This document shows positions 35,371-45,600 of a stretch of DNA of 64,000 nt, piece after piece; the stretch's first letter is position 1, and every line of letters begins with the position of its first letter. Origin of the DNA: Sanyastnella coralliicola (GTDB lineage: Bacteria > Bacteroidota > Bacteroidia > Flavobacteriales_D > Sanyastnellaceae). The translations under genes were made by a program, and so were the position numbers. The DNA is taken from the NCBI RefSeq assembly GCF_030845195.1, contig NZ_CP132543.1, forward strand, positions 451,501 through 515,500, given 5' to 3'. A model generated the notes under the pieces. That model made no database searches. It saw nothing but the letters and a program-made list of their open reading frames with translations, and was not told the origin of the DNA.

Positions 35371-37965
35371 ATGCGCCATCCAATGACACTGCATGAAGCC
35401 ATTAAAATAGTTCTAAATGATGAAGGTAAGCCAATGTCTTCTACCGCTATTGCTGCCAGAATAAATCAGTTGGGGCTATATAGTCGGAGGGATGGTGCCT
35501 CAGTTCCTTCGTCTCAGATTATAGCAAGGATTAGCAATTATCCTGAAGAATTCTATTCTCATGATGGGCTTATATTCTTAAAAGAATACAACCGCAATAA
35601 TGCGGTGGAGGAGCAGATATTGAGAGCGTGTAAAAAACTCCGTGATCTAACAAGTCGCAAAGGTGGAGTAAAGGTTGAGAGACTATTAGAGCTGATTTTG
35701 ATGTTTCTTTCTTCTGAAACAAAGAGGGAGATATATCTAAATAGTCCTGACGGAAATGTCGATGCTACTTTAAGAGTTGATAACTACGATAGGGATTCGG
35801 TACGTCGGATTTCATTCGATGTCGTTAGTTTCTTGAGTTATATCCATGAGCTAGTAACCGACCATACAAATCGGACTGAAGCGATCAAAGTTATCGCCAA
35901 GTACTTCTTGTTCAACCGTGACTATCGAGGTGGACAAATAGTCAGAGAGCTGCCAGAGGTTGCGGTGTCACTTCTGCAACGAAAAATCCATGAAGATAAT
36001 GTCTCAACATTGGACATTGTTGATAATTGCATACCTCTTTATCTATTGGATCTTCTTAACACTGACGACGACAGAGGTTTTCATGTACAATTGGATTGTG
36101 ACCTCCGAGAGGTTGTTGAGATGACCAACCTAATTTTGATCGCATCTGGTCTTAATGTGCGTTTCGATCGTGACCTTAGTGAAAGAGATAATCAAATTGG
36201 CATATGCATACCCCCGTTCGGGTTGAAACCTGGAACAAGTAGATGGGACAGTGAATTGGCTTTTGTGTTTGATCAGTTCAAACGACTAAATTCTACGAAT
36301 GGTTATCAACTTTTAGTTGGTACTACGGCCATATTGACACAGAAAGGTAGTAAGAGGGATGCACGCATGTTCGCTATAGGTGAACACTCGCCTTCAGGCA
36401 TATTTGTGACTCCTTTTAGTTCTGAAATGATTGCTGTTAACTCCTTGGCGTTAGTTGAGTTCGACTACTCACAAAGCTCTAATGGCTTCATCTTTATGGG
36501 GGATTTTGTCAGAAGTACGGTCGATAGTGTTGAAAGGGCAGTTGATATTATTTGGGGCAAGGAAGTTGTTGAAGGATATTCATCTGAAGTTCAAAGGTCG
36601 TTAATCGAGGCCCAGGAGCACAGCTGGCTACCTTCGTTGTATTTGAATCTAAGTTTTTTGGAAAACTTAATAGAGGATACTGTGGCTCTGGAGGATCTCG
36701 TGCAGTCAGTATTCCGAGGTCGTCGGATCAATAAAAAGGCGTTATACCCCCAAGGAGAAGTCAAGTTTATATCAATAAGGGACTTGAACAAAGACAAAGC
36801 TCTATTTAGATTTGATGACAGTGGGTTGGGGGTTGATCAGGATCAAGTAGATAGTGGGTTTCATCGAGTACCTCAAGGTGCCATCCTCATGTCTCTTTTA
36901 GGGAGCGATCTCAAACCTAACATATTCAATCTGGGAGTAGAAGCGATAGTTGATCAGCATATCATTGTTGCAACATGCCATGATAATGTTCTGCCAGGCT
37001 ATTTGGTGCATGCTCTGAAATCTGAATTAAGCAAGAAACAGCTCAACGCACTGCGAATCCAAGGGGTTGGAATTCCGCGTATCTCTCGCTCCGACTTGAT
37101 GAGGCTTAGAATAAAGGTGCCATCCATTGAAGAGCAGCAAAGAGTTCTCCTTGAACAAATGCAATCTGATAAGAATCTTTTTAAAGAGCCGGATCAAGAT
37201 GGTAAACTCGATTCTGAGGAATTCAATTTCATTGCAACTTTGAAGCATACGTTAAAGCAACCTCTGACCACTTTATCAGAAGACTTTAGGGTTTTGGAAG
37301 CATTTCTCAAGAAAAAATCCATCGAAGGTGTACTTCCTGAGAACGAGATTATTGTGGAGCTATTTGAAGGAGAAGATGGAGCAGGAATGGAGAAGCATAC
37401 GCTGATAGCGACGCTTCAAAGATGCCAAAGAATGATTGGTGATGCACATGATCATTTGAACAAAAGTGAGCAGTTACTCAAGATTGACACGATTAAACCA
37501 AAGTTTGAAGTTGTTTCAGTCAGAAGTGTTTTGTCATCTCTCAAGAAAGACAATCCAAATATCGAGATTGATATTAAAGGAAGAGACTATGAAGTGAATT
37601 TAGATAAATACTCCTTTAGAATTCTAATAGACAATCTCATCGAGAATGCTGTAAAGCATGGATTTGATGGCCGAGAAAACCCTAAGATCTTATTCTCGGT
37701 AGAAATTGAGAAGGACAAGTTTGAAGCTGAGTATGTGAAGATTCAGTATTCCAATAATGGCGAGTCATTAAGTCCGGAGATGGATACAGATAAGTTCCTA
37801 AAAAAGAATTCTAAATCCAATAAGTCCGCAGGTGATGGGTATGGTGGATTTCTTATTAGTAAGATTATGAAGATGCACAAAGGCATCATTGAAATAGATA
37901 AAAGAACTGCAGAGAAAATGATTGATTACAATGTTTGTTTCAATTTATATCTACCAAAACTATAA
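35371..37965 (+). CDS. HARE-HTH / degenerate N6-adenine methylase / TRD / histidine-kinase fusion
   Basis: 864 residues with four modules. Residues 5-73: HARE-HTH winged helix (TLHEAIKIVLNDEGKPMSS, SSQIIARISNYPEEFY), known to link DNA enzymes to chromatin or modified DNA. Residues 100-430: a region laid out like HsdM but degenerate. The SAM motif is absent and the NPPF motif is CIPPFG (279-284), with the catalytic Asn lost. Residues 440-600: a type I specificity/TRD-like domain ending in IPRISRSDLMRLRIKVPSIEEQQRVL. Residues 620-864: histidine kinase, H-box LKHTLKQPL (H626), N-box DNLIENAVKHGF (N755, N759), glycine-rich GDGYGG (821-826). The G1 Asp is replaced (SNNGE). It is followed 3 bp later by the receiver gene. 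Probably a DNA-recognising, non-methylating sensor kinase (inference). Confidence 0.85.
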   Translation: MRHPMTLHEAIKIVLNDEGKPMSSTAIAARINQLGLYSRRDGASVPSSQIIARISNYPEEFYSHDGLIFLKEYNRNNAVEEQILRACKKLRDLTSRKGGVKVERLLELILMFLSSETKREIYLNSPDGNVDATLRVDNYDRDSVRRISFDVVSFLSYIHELVTDHTNRTEAIKVIAKYFLFNRDYRGGQIVRELPEVAVSLLQRKIHEDNVSTLDIVDNCIPLYLLDLLNTDDDRGFHVQLDCDLREVVEMTNLILIASGLNVRFDRDLSERDNQIGICIPPFGLKPGTSRWDSELAFVFDQFKRLNSTNGYQLLVGTTAILTQKGSKRDARMFAIGEHSPSGIFVTPFSSEMIAVNSLALVEFDYSQSSNGFIFMGDFVRSTVDSVERAVDIIWGKEVVEGYSSEVQRSLIEAQEHSWLPSLYLNLSFLENLIEDTVALEDLVQSVFRGRRINKKALYPQGEVKFISIRDLNKDKALFRFDDSGLGVDQDQVDSGFHRVPQGAILMSLLGSDLKPNIFNLGVEAIVDQHIIVATCHDNVLPGYLVHALKSELSKKQLNALRIQGVGIPRISRSDLMRLRIKVPSIEEQQRVLLEQMQSDKNLFKEPDQDGKLDSEEFNFIATLKHTLKQPLTTLSEDFRVLEAFLKKKSIEGVLPENEIIVELFEGEDGAGMEKHTLIATLQRCQRMIGDAHDHLNKSEQLLKIDTIKPKFEVVSVRSVLSSLKKDNPNIEIDIKGRDYEVNLDKYSFRILIDNLIENAVKHGFDGRENPKILFSVEIEKDKFEAEYVKIQYSNNGESLSPEMDTDKFLKKNSKSNKSAGDGYGGFLISKIMKMHKGIIEIDKRTAEKMIDYNVCFNLYLPKL

Positions 37966-37968
37966 ATT

Positions 37969-38868
37969 ATGAGCAAGAAGGAAAGACCGATCTATGCGTT
38001 AATTATTGATGATAAACAGGACTACTGTGATGCTCTAGCTGGTTCTGCAAGAGCCGAGAGGATACTATTAAAAAGCGCTACTAATTTGGAGGACGGTATA
38101 GAGGTTCTTAAAAATGATAAGAAGATAGATTTTGTTATTCTCGATGGTAAATGCTTTGTCAATGCTGATATGGAAACAAGTGGCTCGACAAGTAATAATA
38201 TTCCTCATCGAGCGAAAGATGAGATTGTGAAGATCAATAATGAGCAGAACAGAGAAATCAGTTTTTGTGTGAATACTGGATTTGTTGATGATCTCCAAGA
38301 GAGTTTTGAAGGCATATTCGAAGTGTTTGATAAAGACAAGGACAGTACTGATTTATTCAGTCACATAAAACGTGAGGTAGCACAATCACCAACTTATAAG
38401 GTGAAGAAAAAATATCATGAATGCTTTGAGGTATTTGACCTTGGAATAATTGATCCGGTGCATGAGCCCCTGTTCATCGATATTCTATTGAGTTTAGAGC
38501 AGTCAGACTTCAGAAAGAAGAATTTTTCGCCAATGAGAGACTTGTTGGAGGCGTCATTTCTCGGTTTAATGGACATGGGGTGTATTCCCAGTTCATTCTT
38601 AAACCAAAAAGGCAAGCCGACTTTGGAGTGGTGCGCTCGATACATGGAACAAAGGTCAACTAACGATCTTGAAGGCAATACATTTACATTAAATGTATTG
38701 GTTCCACAAGAAATGAAGTCAGCGATCAGGAAGCTGAAAGAAGCAACCAGCGCATATTCGCACCTGAACGATAGTGATATTATCAAATACCCTTTTCTAT
38801 CAAATGCATTTTTGTTAATGGAGTATTTAACATGGTTGCCTGATTTTTATAGGGCAAATTACGAGTAA
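37969..38868 (+). CDS. Receiver-domain protein with novel helical C-terminal domain
   Basis: 299 residues. Residues 7-120 form a receiver: acidic pair D14-D15 (ALIIDDKQDY), phospho-acceptor D59 (FVILDGK), a Thr in FCVNTGF and a Lys in VFDKDKD. Residues 140-299 are mostly helical with no recognised DNA-binding motif (RDLLEASFLGLMDMG, ATSAYSHLND, FLLMEYLTWLPDFY). The helical-bundle look is compatible with a HEPN-like or protein-binding effector, but a canonical RxxxxH is not seen. Three bases separate it from the kinase-fusion gene, so it is the cognate response regulator and probable effector. Confidence 0.82.
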   Translation: MSKKERPIYALIIDDKQDYCDALAGSARAERILLKSATNLEDGIEVLKNDKKIDFVILDGKCFVNADMETSGSTSNNIPHRAKDEIVKINNEQNREISFCVNTGFVDDLQESFEGIFEVFDKDKDSTDLFSHIKREVAQSPTYKVKKKYHECFEVFDLGIIDPVHEPLFIDILLSLEQSDFRKKNFSPMRDLLEASFLGLMDMGCIPSSFLNQKGKPTLEWCARYMEQRSTNDLEGNTFTLNVLVPQEMKSAIRKLKEATSAYSHLNDSDIIKYPFLSNAFLLMEYLTWLPDFYRANYE

Positions 38869-38875
38869 TATTTAC

Positions 38876-38894
38876 TGTGCACATCAACTGCACA
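38876..38894. promoter_or_regulatory. Operator 3, before the type I R-M operon
   Basis: TGTGCACATCAACTGCACA (reverse complement TGTGCAGTTGATGTGCACA) lies 48 bp before hsdM. Its outer arms are identical to operators 1 and 2. Confidence 0.8.
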
Positions 38895-38942
38895 ATTGAA
38901 CCCTACTTTTACAAAAGGAAAACGAATTAGCACATTCATTCA

Positions 38943-40478
38943 ATGATAACAGGAGAATTAAAATCGCAAATAGATCAAATCTGGAATACGTTCTGGACAG
39001 GTGGTGTGACCAACACAATCACGATTGTGGAGCAGCTAACTTACTTGATCTTTATTCGAGATCTTGATGAGACAGAGACTCGAAACGAACGGAAAGCCAA
39101 GCGTGGTTTTAAGTACACACCAATCTTCGGGTCGGATCAACAAGATTTCCGATGGAAGAACTTGAAAGAAATGGATGTTGATGCCAGGCACGCCATTTTC
39201 TCGAATACAGTTGACGGCATATTTCCATTTATTCGATCGCTTGGAAAGGATAAGAGCTTATTCTCTACTTATATGAGAGGTGCGACATTTGGTATTTCTA
39301 AGCCGATGGTTTTAGATCAAGTGATGGAGAAATTGGAAGGTATTGATATGACCAATCAAGACACGAAAGGAGATATCTACGAATACTTGTTATCTAAGCT
39401 TGAAGGTGGAGGAACCGCTGGCCAATTCAGAACACCACGTCACATTATCAAATTGATGGTCGAGTTGATGAAACCAACACTAGAGGATAGCATTTGTGAC
39501 CCTTCAGCAGGTTCTGCCGGGTTCTTGGTTGCAGCCAAAGAGTACATCGATAAACACTATGATGTAACCGAGTTGGACAAGCATGCAGATCATATCAATA
39601 AGCATATGTTCAACGGTATGGAATTCGATGCAACCATGCTTCGTATTGCATCCATGAACCTCTATCTACATGGTGTTGAAGAGCCTAACATCATTGACGT
39701 TGATGCCGTATCGAAAGACAACAAAGTATCTGATGAATATACGCTGATACTTGCAAATCCTCCATTTAAAGGCACAATTGATAAGGATAGTATTTCTGCC
39801 GGACTGAAAAATGTCACAAACACCACTAAGACAGAGTTGTTGTTTTTAGCTTTAATGTTAAGGCAATTAAAAAAAGGTGGTCGTTGCGCTGTTATTGTTC
39901 CGGATGGAGTGTTGTTCGGTAGTGGAAAAGCACACAAAAGTATTCGAGAGGAAATTGTAGCCAACAATAAGTTGGAGGCAGTAATATCCTTGCCTAGTGG
40001 GGTGTTCAAGCCTTACTCTGGAGTTAGCACAGCGATCTTGATTTTTACAAAGACTTCAACAGGTGGAACCGATAATGTTTGGTTCTATGATATGAAGGCC
40101 GATGGAAAGTCTCTTGATGATAAGCGAAATTTGTTAGTAGATGAAGATATATTTGACGCTTTCTCTTTCGGAGAAGGGTCTGACGAGTTAACAATTGAGC
40201 AGAAGGAAGCACTACACGATAAGTTCAACCTTCCGGATATAATTGAACGTTATGCACAAAGGAGTAAAGAAAATCACAAAAGAACTGAACAAAGTTTTTT
40301 AGTCCCATTTGATGAAATCGAAGATAATGAATGGGACTTGAGCATTACAAGGTACAAGGAAGTAGAATATGATGAAGTAAAGTATGACCCACCTTCCAAG
40401 CTAATGGAAAGAATACAAAATCTTTCGGATGAAAGAGCTGTTTTAATGAACGATCTTAAATCAATATTAGATGCTTAA
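38943..40478 (+). CDS. hsdM: Type I restriction-modification methyltransferase subunit HsdM
   Basis: A 511-residue N6-adenine methyltransferase. N-terminal HsdM_N spans about 5-130. SAM motif I is DPSAGSAGFL (186-195) and the catalytic motif IV is NPPF (272-275), both intact. The GGTAGQFRTPRHI sequence before motif I is a family signature. With HsdS it methylates the target adenine on both strands and protects island-bearing DNA. Its stop overlaps the hsdS start by 8 bp. Confidence 0.96.
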   Translation: MITGELKSQIDQIWNTFWTGGVTNTITIVEQLTYLIFIRDLDETETRNERKAKRGFKYTPIFGSDQQDFRWKNLKEMDVDARHAIFSNTVDGIFPFIRSLGKDKSLFSTYMRGATFGISKPMVLDQVMEKLEGIDMTNQDTKGDIYEYLLSKLEGGGTAGQFRTPRHIIKLMVELMKPTLEDSICDPSAGSAGFLVAAKEYIDKHYDVTELDKHADHINKHMFNGMEFDATMLRIASMNLYLHGVEEPNIIDVDAVSKDNKVSDEYTLILANPPFKGTIDKDSISAGLKNVTNTTKTELLFLALMLRQLKKGGRCAVIVPDGVLFGSGKAHKSIREEIVANNKLEAVISLPSGVFKPYSGVSTAILIFTKTSTGGTDNVWFYDMKADGKSLDDKRNLLVDEDIFDAFSFGEGSDELTIEQKEALHDKFNLPDIIERYAQRSKENHKRTEQSFLVPFDEIEDNEWDLSITRYKEVEYDEVKYDPPSKLMERIQNLSDERAVLMNDLKSILDA

Positions 40479-41670
40479 AGATCATATTTTAAAACTCGAG
40501 ACCGGCTCGAGACCAAGAGGAGGGGCTTTAACGGTAGGGATTCCATCATTAGGAGGGGAACACCTTTCAAAAGACGGGGGCTTTAAGCTTAGCAAGCTGA
40601 AGTTTGTATCCATAGACTACTTCAATAAACTTAAAAAAGGGATCGTCGAAGAGAACGATATCCTAATTGTTAAAGACGGAGCAACAACAGGTAAGGTGAG
40701 TTTTGTTGGTTCTGATTTTCCACTTACTCGGTGTGCAGTCAATGAGCATGTTTACCGTTTGGTTGTCGATGATACAATCAACCCCAAATACTTCTTTTAT
40801 TTTCTGTTTTCAGACCTTGGACAAAACCAAATGTTAAGAGATTTTCGTGGGGCCACTGTCGGAGGTATCACTAAGAACTTTTTAAAATATCTGGATTGTG
40901 AATTTCCCAGTTTTAAAGAGCAGAAGAGAATCACAAAAATCTTGGAAGATGCAGATAGACTTCAGAAGAATGCTTTAAAACTTGTTGAAGAATACAATGC
41001 TCTACCCCAAAGCATTTTTAATGAAATGTTTGGAAATCCAATTCTCAATAAATCAAGATATGAAACGAAGCAATTGATTGAAGTAATTGACGAAGAGAGA
41101 CCAATTACTTATGGTATTCTTAAGCCGGGTCAAGATATTAAACCTGATGGTGTTCCATATATAAAAGTTGTTGATGTAAGAAATGGGGAAATTATTAAAG
41201 AATCAGTTTGTCATACGACGATTGAGATTTCTGACAAGTATAAAAGGTCAACATTAAAAGCAGGTGATATTTTGTTCTCAATAAGAGGGCATGTTGGTCG
41301 AACATGTATGGTACCCCCGATGTTTCTAGGCGCAAACATCACTCAAGATACAGCTAGATTAGCTTGTAATGAAACCATAAACCCTTATTTTTTAAATCAA
41401 CTTCTTCAGAATATTCATTTTAGTCGAAACTATCAAAAGTTTATTAAAGGTGCAGCAGTAAAAGGAATCAATCTCGGAGACTTGAAGAAATTGCCAATAA
41501 TTGTTCCGCCAAAACTACTACAGGAAAAATTTGCAGAAAAAATTCTTCTGGTGGAGCAACAAAAGGTCATTTTAAAAAAGGAGCTTAAACAAAGTCAGGA
41601 CTTATTCAATTGCTTACTTCAAAAAGCATTCAAAGGAGAATTGGTAGAGAACAAGATTGTTTCTGAATAA
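40471..41670 (+). CDS. hsdS: Type I restriction-modification specificity subunit HsdS
   Basis: 399 residues with two target-recognition domains. TRD1 covers about 1-150, ending in FPSFKEQKRITKILEDADRLQ; TRD2 covers about 195-370, ending in LPIIVPPKLLQEKFAEK. Each is followed by a conserved coiled-coil helix that measures the gap between half-sites. The two TRDs are dissimilar, so a bipartite asymmetric target is expected. It overlaps hsdM by 8 bp and abuts the GIY-YIG gene. Confidence 0.94.
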   Translation: MLKDHILKLETGSRPRGGALTVGIPSLGGEHLSKDGGFKLSKLKFVSIDYFNKLKKGIVEENDILIVKDGATTGKVSFVGSDFPLTRCAVNEHVYRLVVDDTINPKYFFYFLFSDLGQNQMLRDFRGATVGGITKNFLKYLDCEFPSFKEQKRITKILEDADRLQKNALKLVEEYNALPQSIFNEMFGNPILNKSRYETKQLIEVIDEERPITYGILKPGQDIKPDGVPYIKVVDVRNGEIIKESVCHTTIEISDKYKRSTLKAGDILFSIRGHVGRTCMVPPMFLGANITQDTARLACNETINPYFLNQLLQNIHFSRNYQKFIKGAAVKGINLGDLKKLPIIVPPKLLQEKFAEKILLVEQQKVILKKELKQSQDLFNCLLQKAFKGELVENKIVSE

Positions 41671-42252
41671 ATGAATTACAAGCTAGAGCCATATCCATCA
41701 AATATTCATTCATTGTTGACTGAAGCACAGTCAATGTCAAAGGAGATACTCAAATCGTTGAACTTTCATGATTGCCCAAGAATTGATGATCTATACAAAA
41801 AGGACAATAAGGGGAGAATTCGTAGACAGGTAAAAATGTTTGAAAAACTTGGGATAGAGCCAAATAGCTATTTAACTAAAAAGGATCTGTCCAAGGGTAA
41901 GGTGAATGAGTTGAAAGGGCTTTATGTAATGGGAGAATTTGAAGACGATAAGGTTAAGCCTATCTATATAGGCATAAGCCGAACAATATTTAGGAGGCTA
42001 AAACAACACGCTTGGGGAAAGAATCATAATGAATGTACACTAGCCTATTTGATGACAGAACACTGGGATGGAGGCGATCAAAAAGTAACCAGAGCTTCTG
42101 TTACAGATGACATGATGGAGAAAGCAAAAAAGAAGATCAGAACTTTCAATATAACCTTTGTGCCAGTTGAAAATGATTATGATCTCTACTTCCTTGAGGT
42201 AGCGTTGGCTGGCATTTTTAAAACACATTGGAATAGTTTTAAAACACATTAA
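41671..42252 (+). CDS. GIY-YIG nuclease-like protein inside the R-M operon
   Basis: 193 residues. The GIY-YIG core occupies 82-190: GLY (83-85), YIGIS (99-103), RRLKQH (R108-H113), the metal-binding Glu in LYFLEVALAGIF (E176) and a terminal Asn (WNSF, N188). The preceding 80 residues are an Lys-rich, probably DNA-binding extension. All catalytic positions of the family are present, so it is likely an active endonuclease. It starts directly at the hsdS stop codon, so it belongs to the operon. Confidence 0.82.
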   Translation: MNYKLEPYPSNIHSLLTEAQSMSKEILKSLNFHDCPRIDDLYKKDNKGRIRRQVKMFEKLGIEPNSYLTKKDLSKGKVNELKGLYVMGEFEDDKVKPIYIGISRTIFRRLKQHAWGKNHNECTLAYLMTEHWDGGDQKVTRASVTDDMMEKAKKKIRTFNITFVPVENDYDLYFLEVALAGIFKTHWNSFKTH

Positions 42253-42262
42253 GTAAACATTT

Positions 42263-42637
42263 ATGAGCATTGAAATAATACAAATTGGGATCTCAGAACA
42301 GAAGGATCGAACATGGGGAAGAGTTTACATTGATTACTCGGAGGATGGTGAGAACAAATTCATCTTCAGGAACTACTTAAAATTTGAGAAGAAGAACTTT
42401 TCGGGCGATGGTTCATTTGAAAATGAAGTAGCCTATACATGGTTTGATAGCATGGAGACTACGATGGATTATATGGCTGTGTTGGAAGGCGAGTATGATA
42501 CTATGCGTTTGACGAGTAATCCAAAATATCGATTGCTTTACGGAACCCCATCTAAGCTATTAAAATCGCTAATTGAAGATCTCGATAACAATCTCATGGA
42601 CGATATTAATAAACGCCGAGGGTGGTACAATAAGTAA
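42263..42637 (+). CDS. Small acidic hypothetical protein between hsdS and hsdR
   Basis: 124 residues with no recognised domain. Beta-rich first half (IIQIGISEQKDRTWGRVYIDY) and helical end (KLLKSLIEDLDNNLMDDINK). Acidic composition and position between a nuclease-like gene and hsdR are compatible with an inhibitor or immunity role (inference only). It is 10 bp after the GIY-YIG gene and 6 bp before hsdR. Confidence 0.7.
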   Translation: MSIEIIQIGISEQKDRTWGRVYIDYSEDGENKFIFRNYLKFEKKNFSGDGSFENEVAYTWFDSMETTMDYMAVLEGEYDTMRLTSNPKYRLLYGTPSKLLKSLIEDLDNNLMDDINKRRGWYNK

Positions 42638-42643
42638 GGAGTG

Positions 42644-45600
42644 ATGAAATCTAATTTCCAGTTTCTCGAAAGTAAGTGGCCTGAGTTTTTTGACAGAGCC
42701 AAAAAGTCCGAAGAACTTGCAATTACCGACGCAAGAACTTCACTAGCATGTGCGAGGATGGCTCTTGAACTTGCCGTAAACTGGATGTACACCAACGACT
42801 ATGACCTTGAAATGCCTTACGACACTTCATTAAACTCTTTGATGAAGAATTATGATTTTAAGGATCAGTTTCCCATTAGACTTTACAACGAAATTGACAT
42901 AATACGAAAAGTTGGTAATCTGGCTATTCACAATAAGCCAGTAAGTAAAGGAGATTCTGAGAAGGTTCTAACCAACCTCTTCTACTTTTCCAAGTGGTTC
43001 GTAAAATCATATACTCAGGAAGATGTAAACGTATCAGGATTGTTTGACTGGGAAATTGTACCTAAGGTAGGAGAAGCAGCCTTGTCAAAGAAGCAGTTAG
43101 AATCTTTGCAGTCGGGATTTGACAAAGAGTTAGATAAGTTTCAAAACGAACTTGTTGAAACGAAAGAAAAGAATCTACAACTACATCAAGAAAACGAATT
43201 ATTCCAGAAACGAATTGCTGAGCTACAAGCAGAAATCGCAGCGAACAAAGTTGAGGCAAACCAAGAAGATGAAGTCCATCACCCAAGGAATGAGAAAGAA
43301 ACTCGAAGGTTCTTTATTGACGTGTCTTTACGCGAAGCGGGATGGGACCTAACAGGCGCGAAAGACAAAGAATACAAAGTGAATTATATGCCTAAATCCA
43401 CTAATAAATCCGAAACTGGTTTTGTGGATTACGTGCTTTGGGATGATGATGGAACGCCACTAGCTTTGGTTGAAGCCAAAAAAACCATGGAGAGCGTTTC
43501 CAAAGGTGAAAACCAAGCCCAATTATACGCTGATAGTCTTGAAAAAATGTTTGGTCGAAGGCCGGTTATGTATTATTCAAATGGCTTCGAAACTTATCTA
43601 TGGGACGATCAATTCTATAAAGCAGCACGACCCGTTCATGGTTTTTATACCAAGCAAGAGTTACAAACTATCATGTTCAGAAGAGATCATAGAACAGACA
43701 TAAGAACTGCTCCAATCGATCTTGAAATTGCCGGAGGCGGGGGGAGAACTTATCAAATGCGTGCAATAAAAAGTATTGCGGAACATTACGCCGGAAATGA
43801 TAAAAGATCAGGGAAGTTAATTGGAACAAACCGAGGTGCACTCTTGGTACTTGCTACAGGAACAGGTAAAACGAGAACTTCAATCGCGTTTTCAAAGCTA
43901 ATGTTGGAGTGTAATTGGGCGAAACGTGTGCTATTTCTTGCAGATAGAAAAAGTCTAGTAAGACAGGCTAAACGCAACTTCACAAAGTTATTACCAAATC
44001 ACTTGTGTGTTAACCTGCTTGAGGATAAGGATAATCCTGATGCCCGTTTTGCTTTTTCGACCTATCAAACAATGATGGGGTTAATTGATGGTTCTAGAGA
44101 TGAGGAAAAAAGGTTTTACGGTGTTGGTCACTTCGATCTTATTATTATCGATGAAGCGCACAGATCTATATACAAGAAATACAGAGCAATATTCGAGTAC
44201 TTCGACGCTTTATTCCTGGGGCTTACAGCCACACCTAAAGAAAGCATTGATCATAATACTTATGAGATTTTTGGTCTTCCAGATAAAACACCTACCGACG
44301 CTTATACATTCGACGAAGCCGTTGATAACAAGCACCTAGTTCCCTATCATACCATTGAGCTGAAGACAAAGTTTCTGCAAAAGGGTATCAGGTATGCTGA
44401 TCTATCAGATGAGGAAAAAGAGGCGTTTGAGGATGAAATCCTGGAAGGAGAAGAGCCTACGGGTAACGAGTGGGTAGACAAAAACGCATTGAATGAATGG
44501 TTGTTCAATAAGGATACCACCGTAAAGACTTTACAAAAAGTAATAGAGCTGGGCATCAAGAAAAGAGGTGGAGAAGAGCTAGGAAAGACTATCATTTTTG
44601 CACGAAATAAAAAGCACGCACAGTTTTTAAAAGATACACTTCTAGAGCTGGACAAGGAGTTATTTGGTAATGACTATGTTAAGGTCATAACTCACGGAGA
44701 ACCCAAAGCTGAAGAGTTCATTCAACGCTTTTGCGATGAAGAAAAGGACCGTTTACCACAAATCGCTATTTCTGTCGATATGATGGATACAGGTATTGAT
44801 GCCCCTAGTTGTGTGAATTTGGTGTTTTACAAGCCTGTGAAATCCTACGCAAAATTCTGGCAAATGGTAGGGCGTGGTTCTCGCTTGAGGCCAGATTTAT
44901 TTGGACCTGACGACGATAAAACTCATTTCTTAATTTTTGACCTATGTGGAAACTTCGAATTCTTCAAAGAGAACCCAAGGGGAATCGAGGGAAGTGTTCA
45001 AAAGAGTTTGACAGAAATTGTTTTTAATCTAAAATTACAGCTGTCTGAGTATTTGAAAGACGGCAAATTCAAGAATGATGCGTCTCTTCAGAATTACCGA
45101 AAAGAACTTTTGGATTCGTTGCATCACGATGTATCATTATTAGATCAAACTCGTTTTGATGTTCGAATGAAATTGAAGACTGTTCTTGAGTATGGCAGTG
45201 ATAATCGTGAACTATGGAACCATCTTGATAATAAAGACATCAAGATTATCAAAGATGAACTCAGTGGGCTAATTAAACCTCGAAAAGGAGATGTAGACCT
45301 AGCAAGGTATTATGACAAGTTGTTGTATTCTTTAATGATAAAAAGAATTGAGTCCCCAAACACTGAAGACTTCATCGCCTCCTATACTCTTCCTATCACA
45401 AAGGTTGCCATCCTATCAAAAAAGCTTCTTAAGAAAACAACGATACCAGAGGTTAAAAACAAAGAAGATCTCATTGGTCTTCCTCTTCAAGAATCATTTT
45501 GGAAGAATGAAGGATTAAGTCACCTTGAGCAAATTCGTTCAGGAATTAGAGAATTAATCAAGTACATTGATCCCATTGATCAGAAGTATGTGACAAGCAA

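Noticed and set aside
35371-37965. BREX PglX or a plain type I methyltransferase
   Set aside because: Motif I is missing, NPPF is IPPF, and the C-terminus is a histidine kinase rather than a methylase extension.
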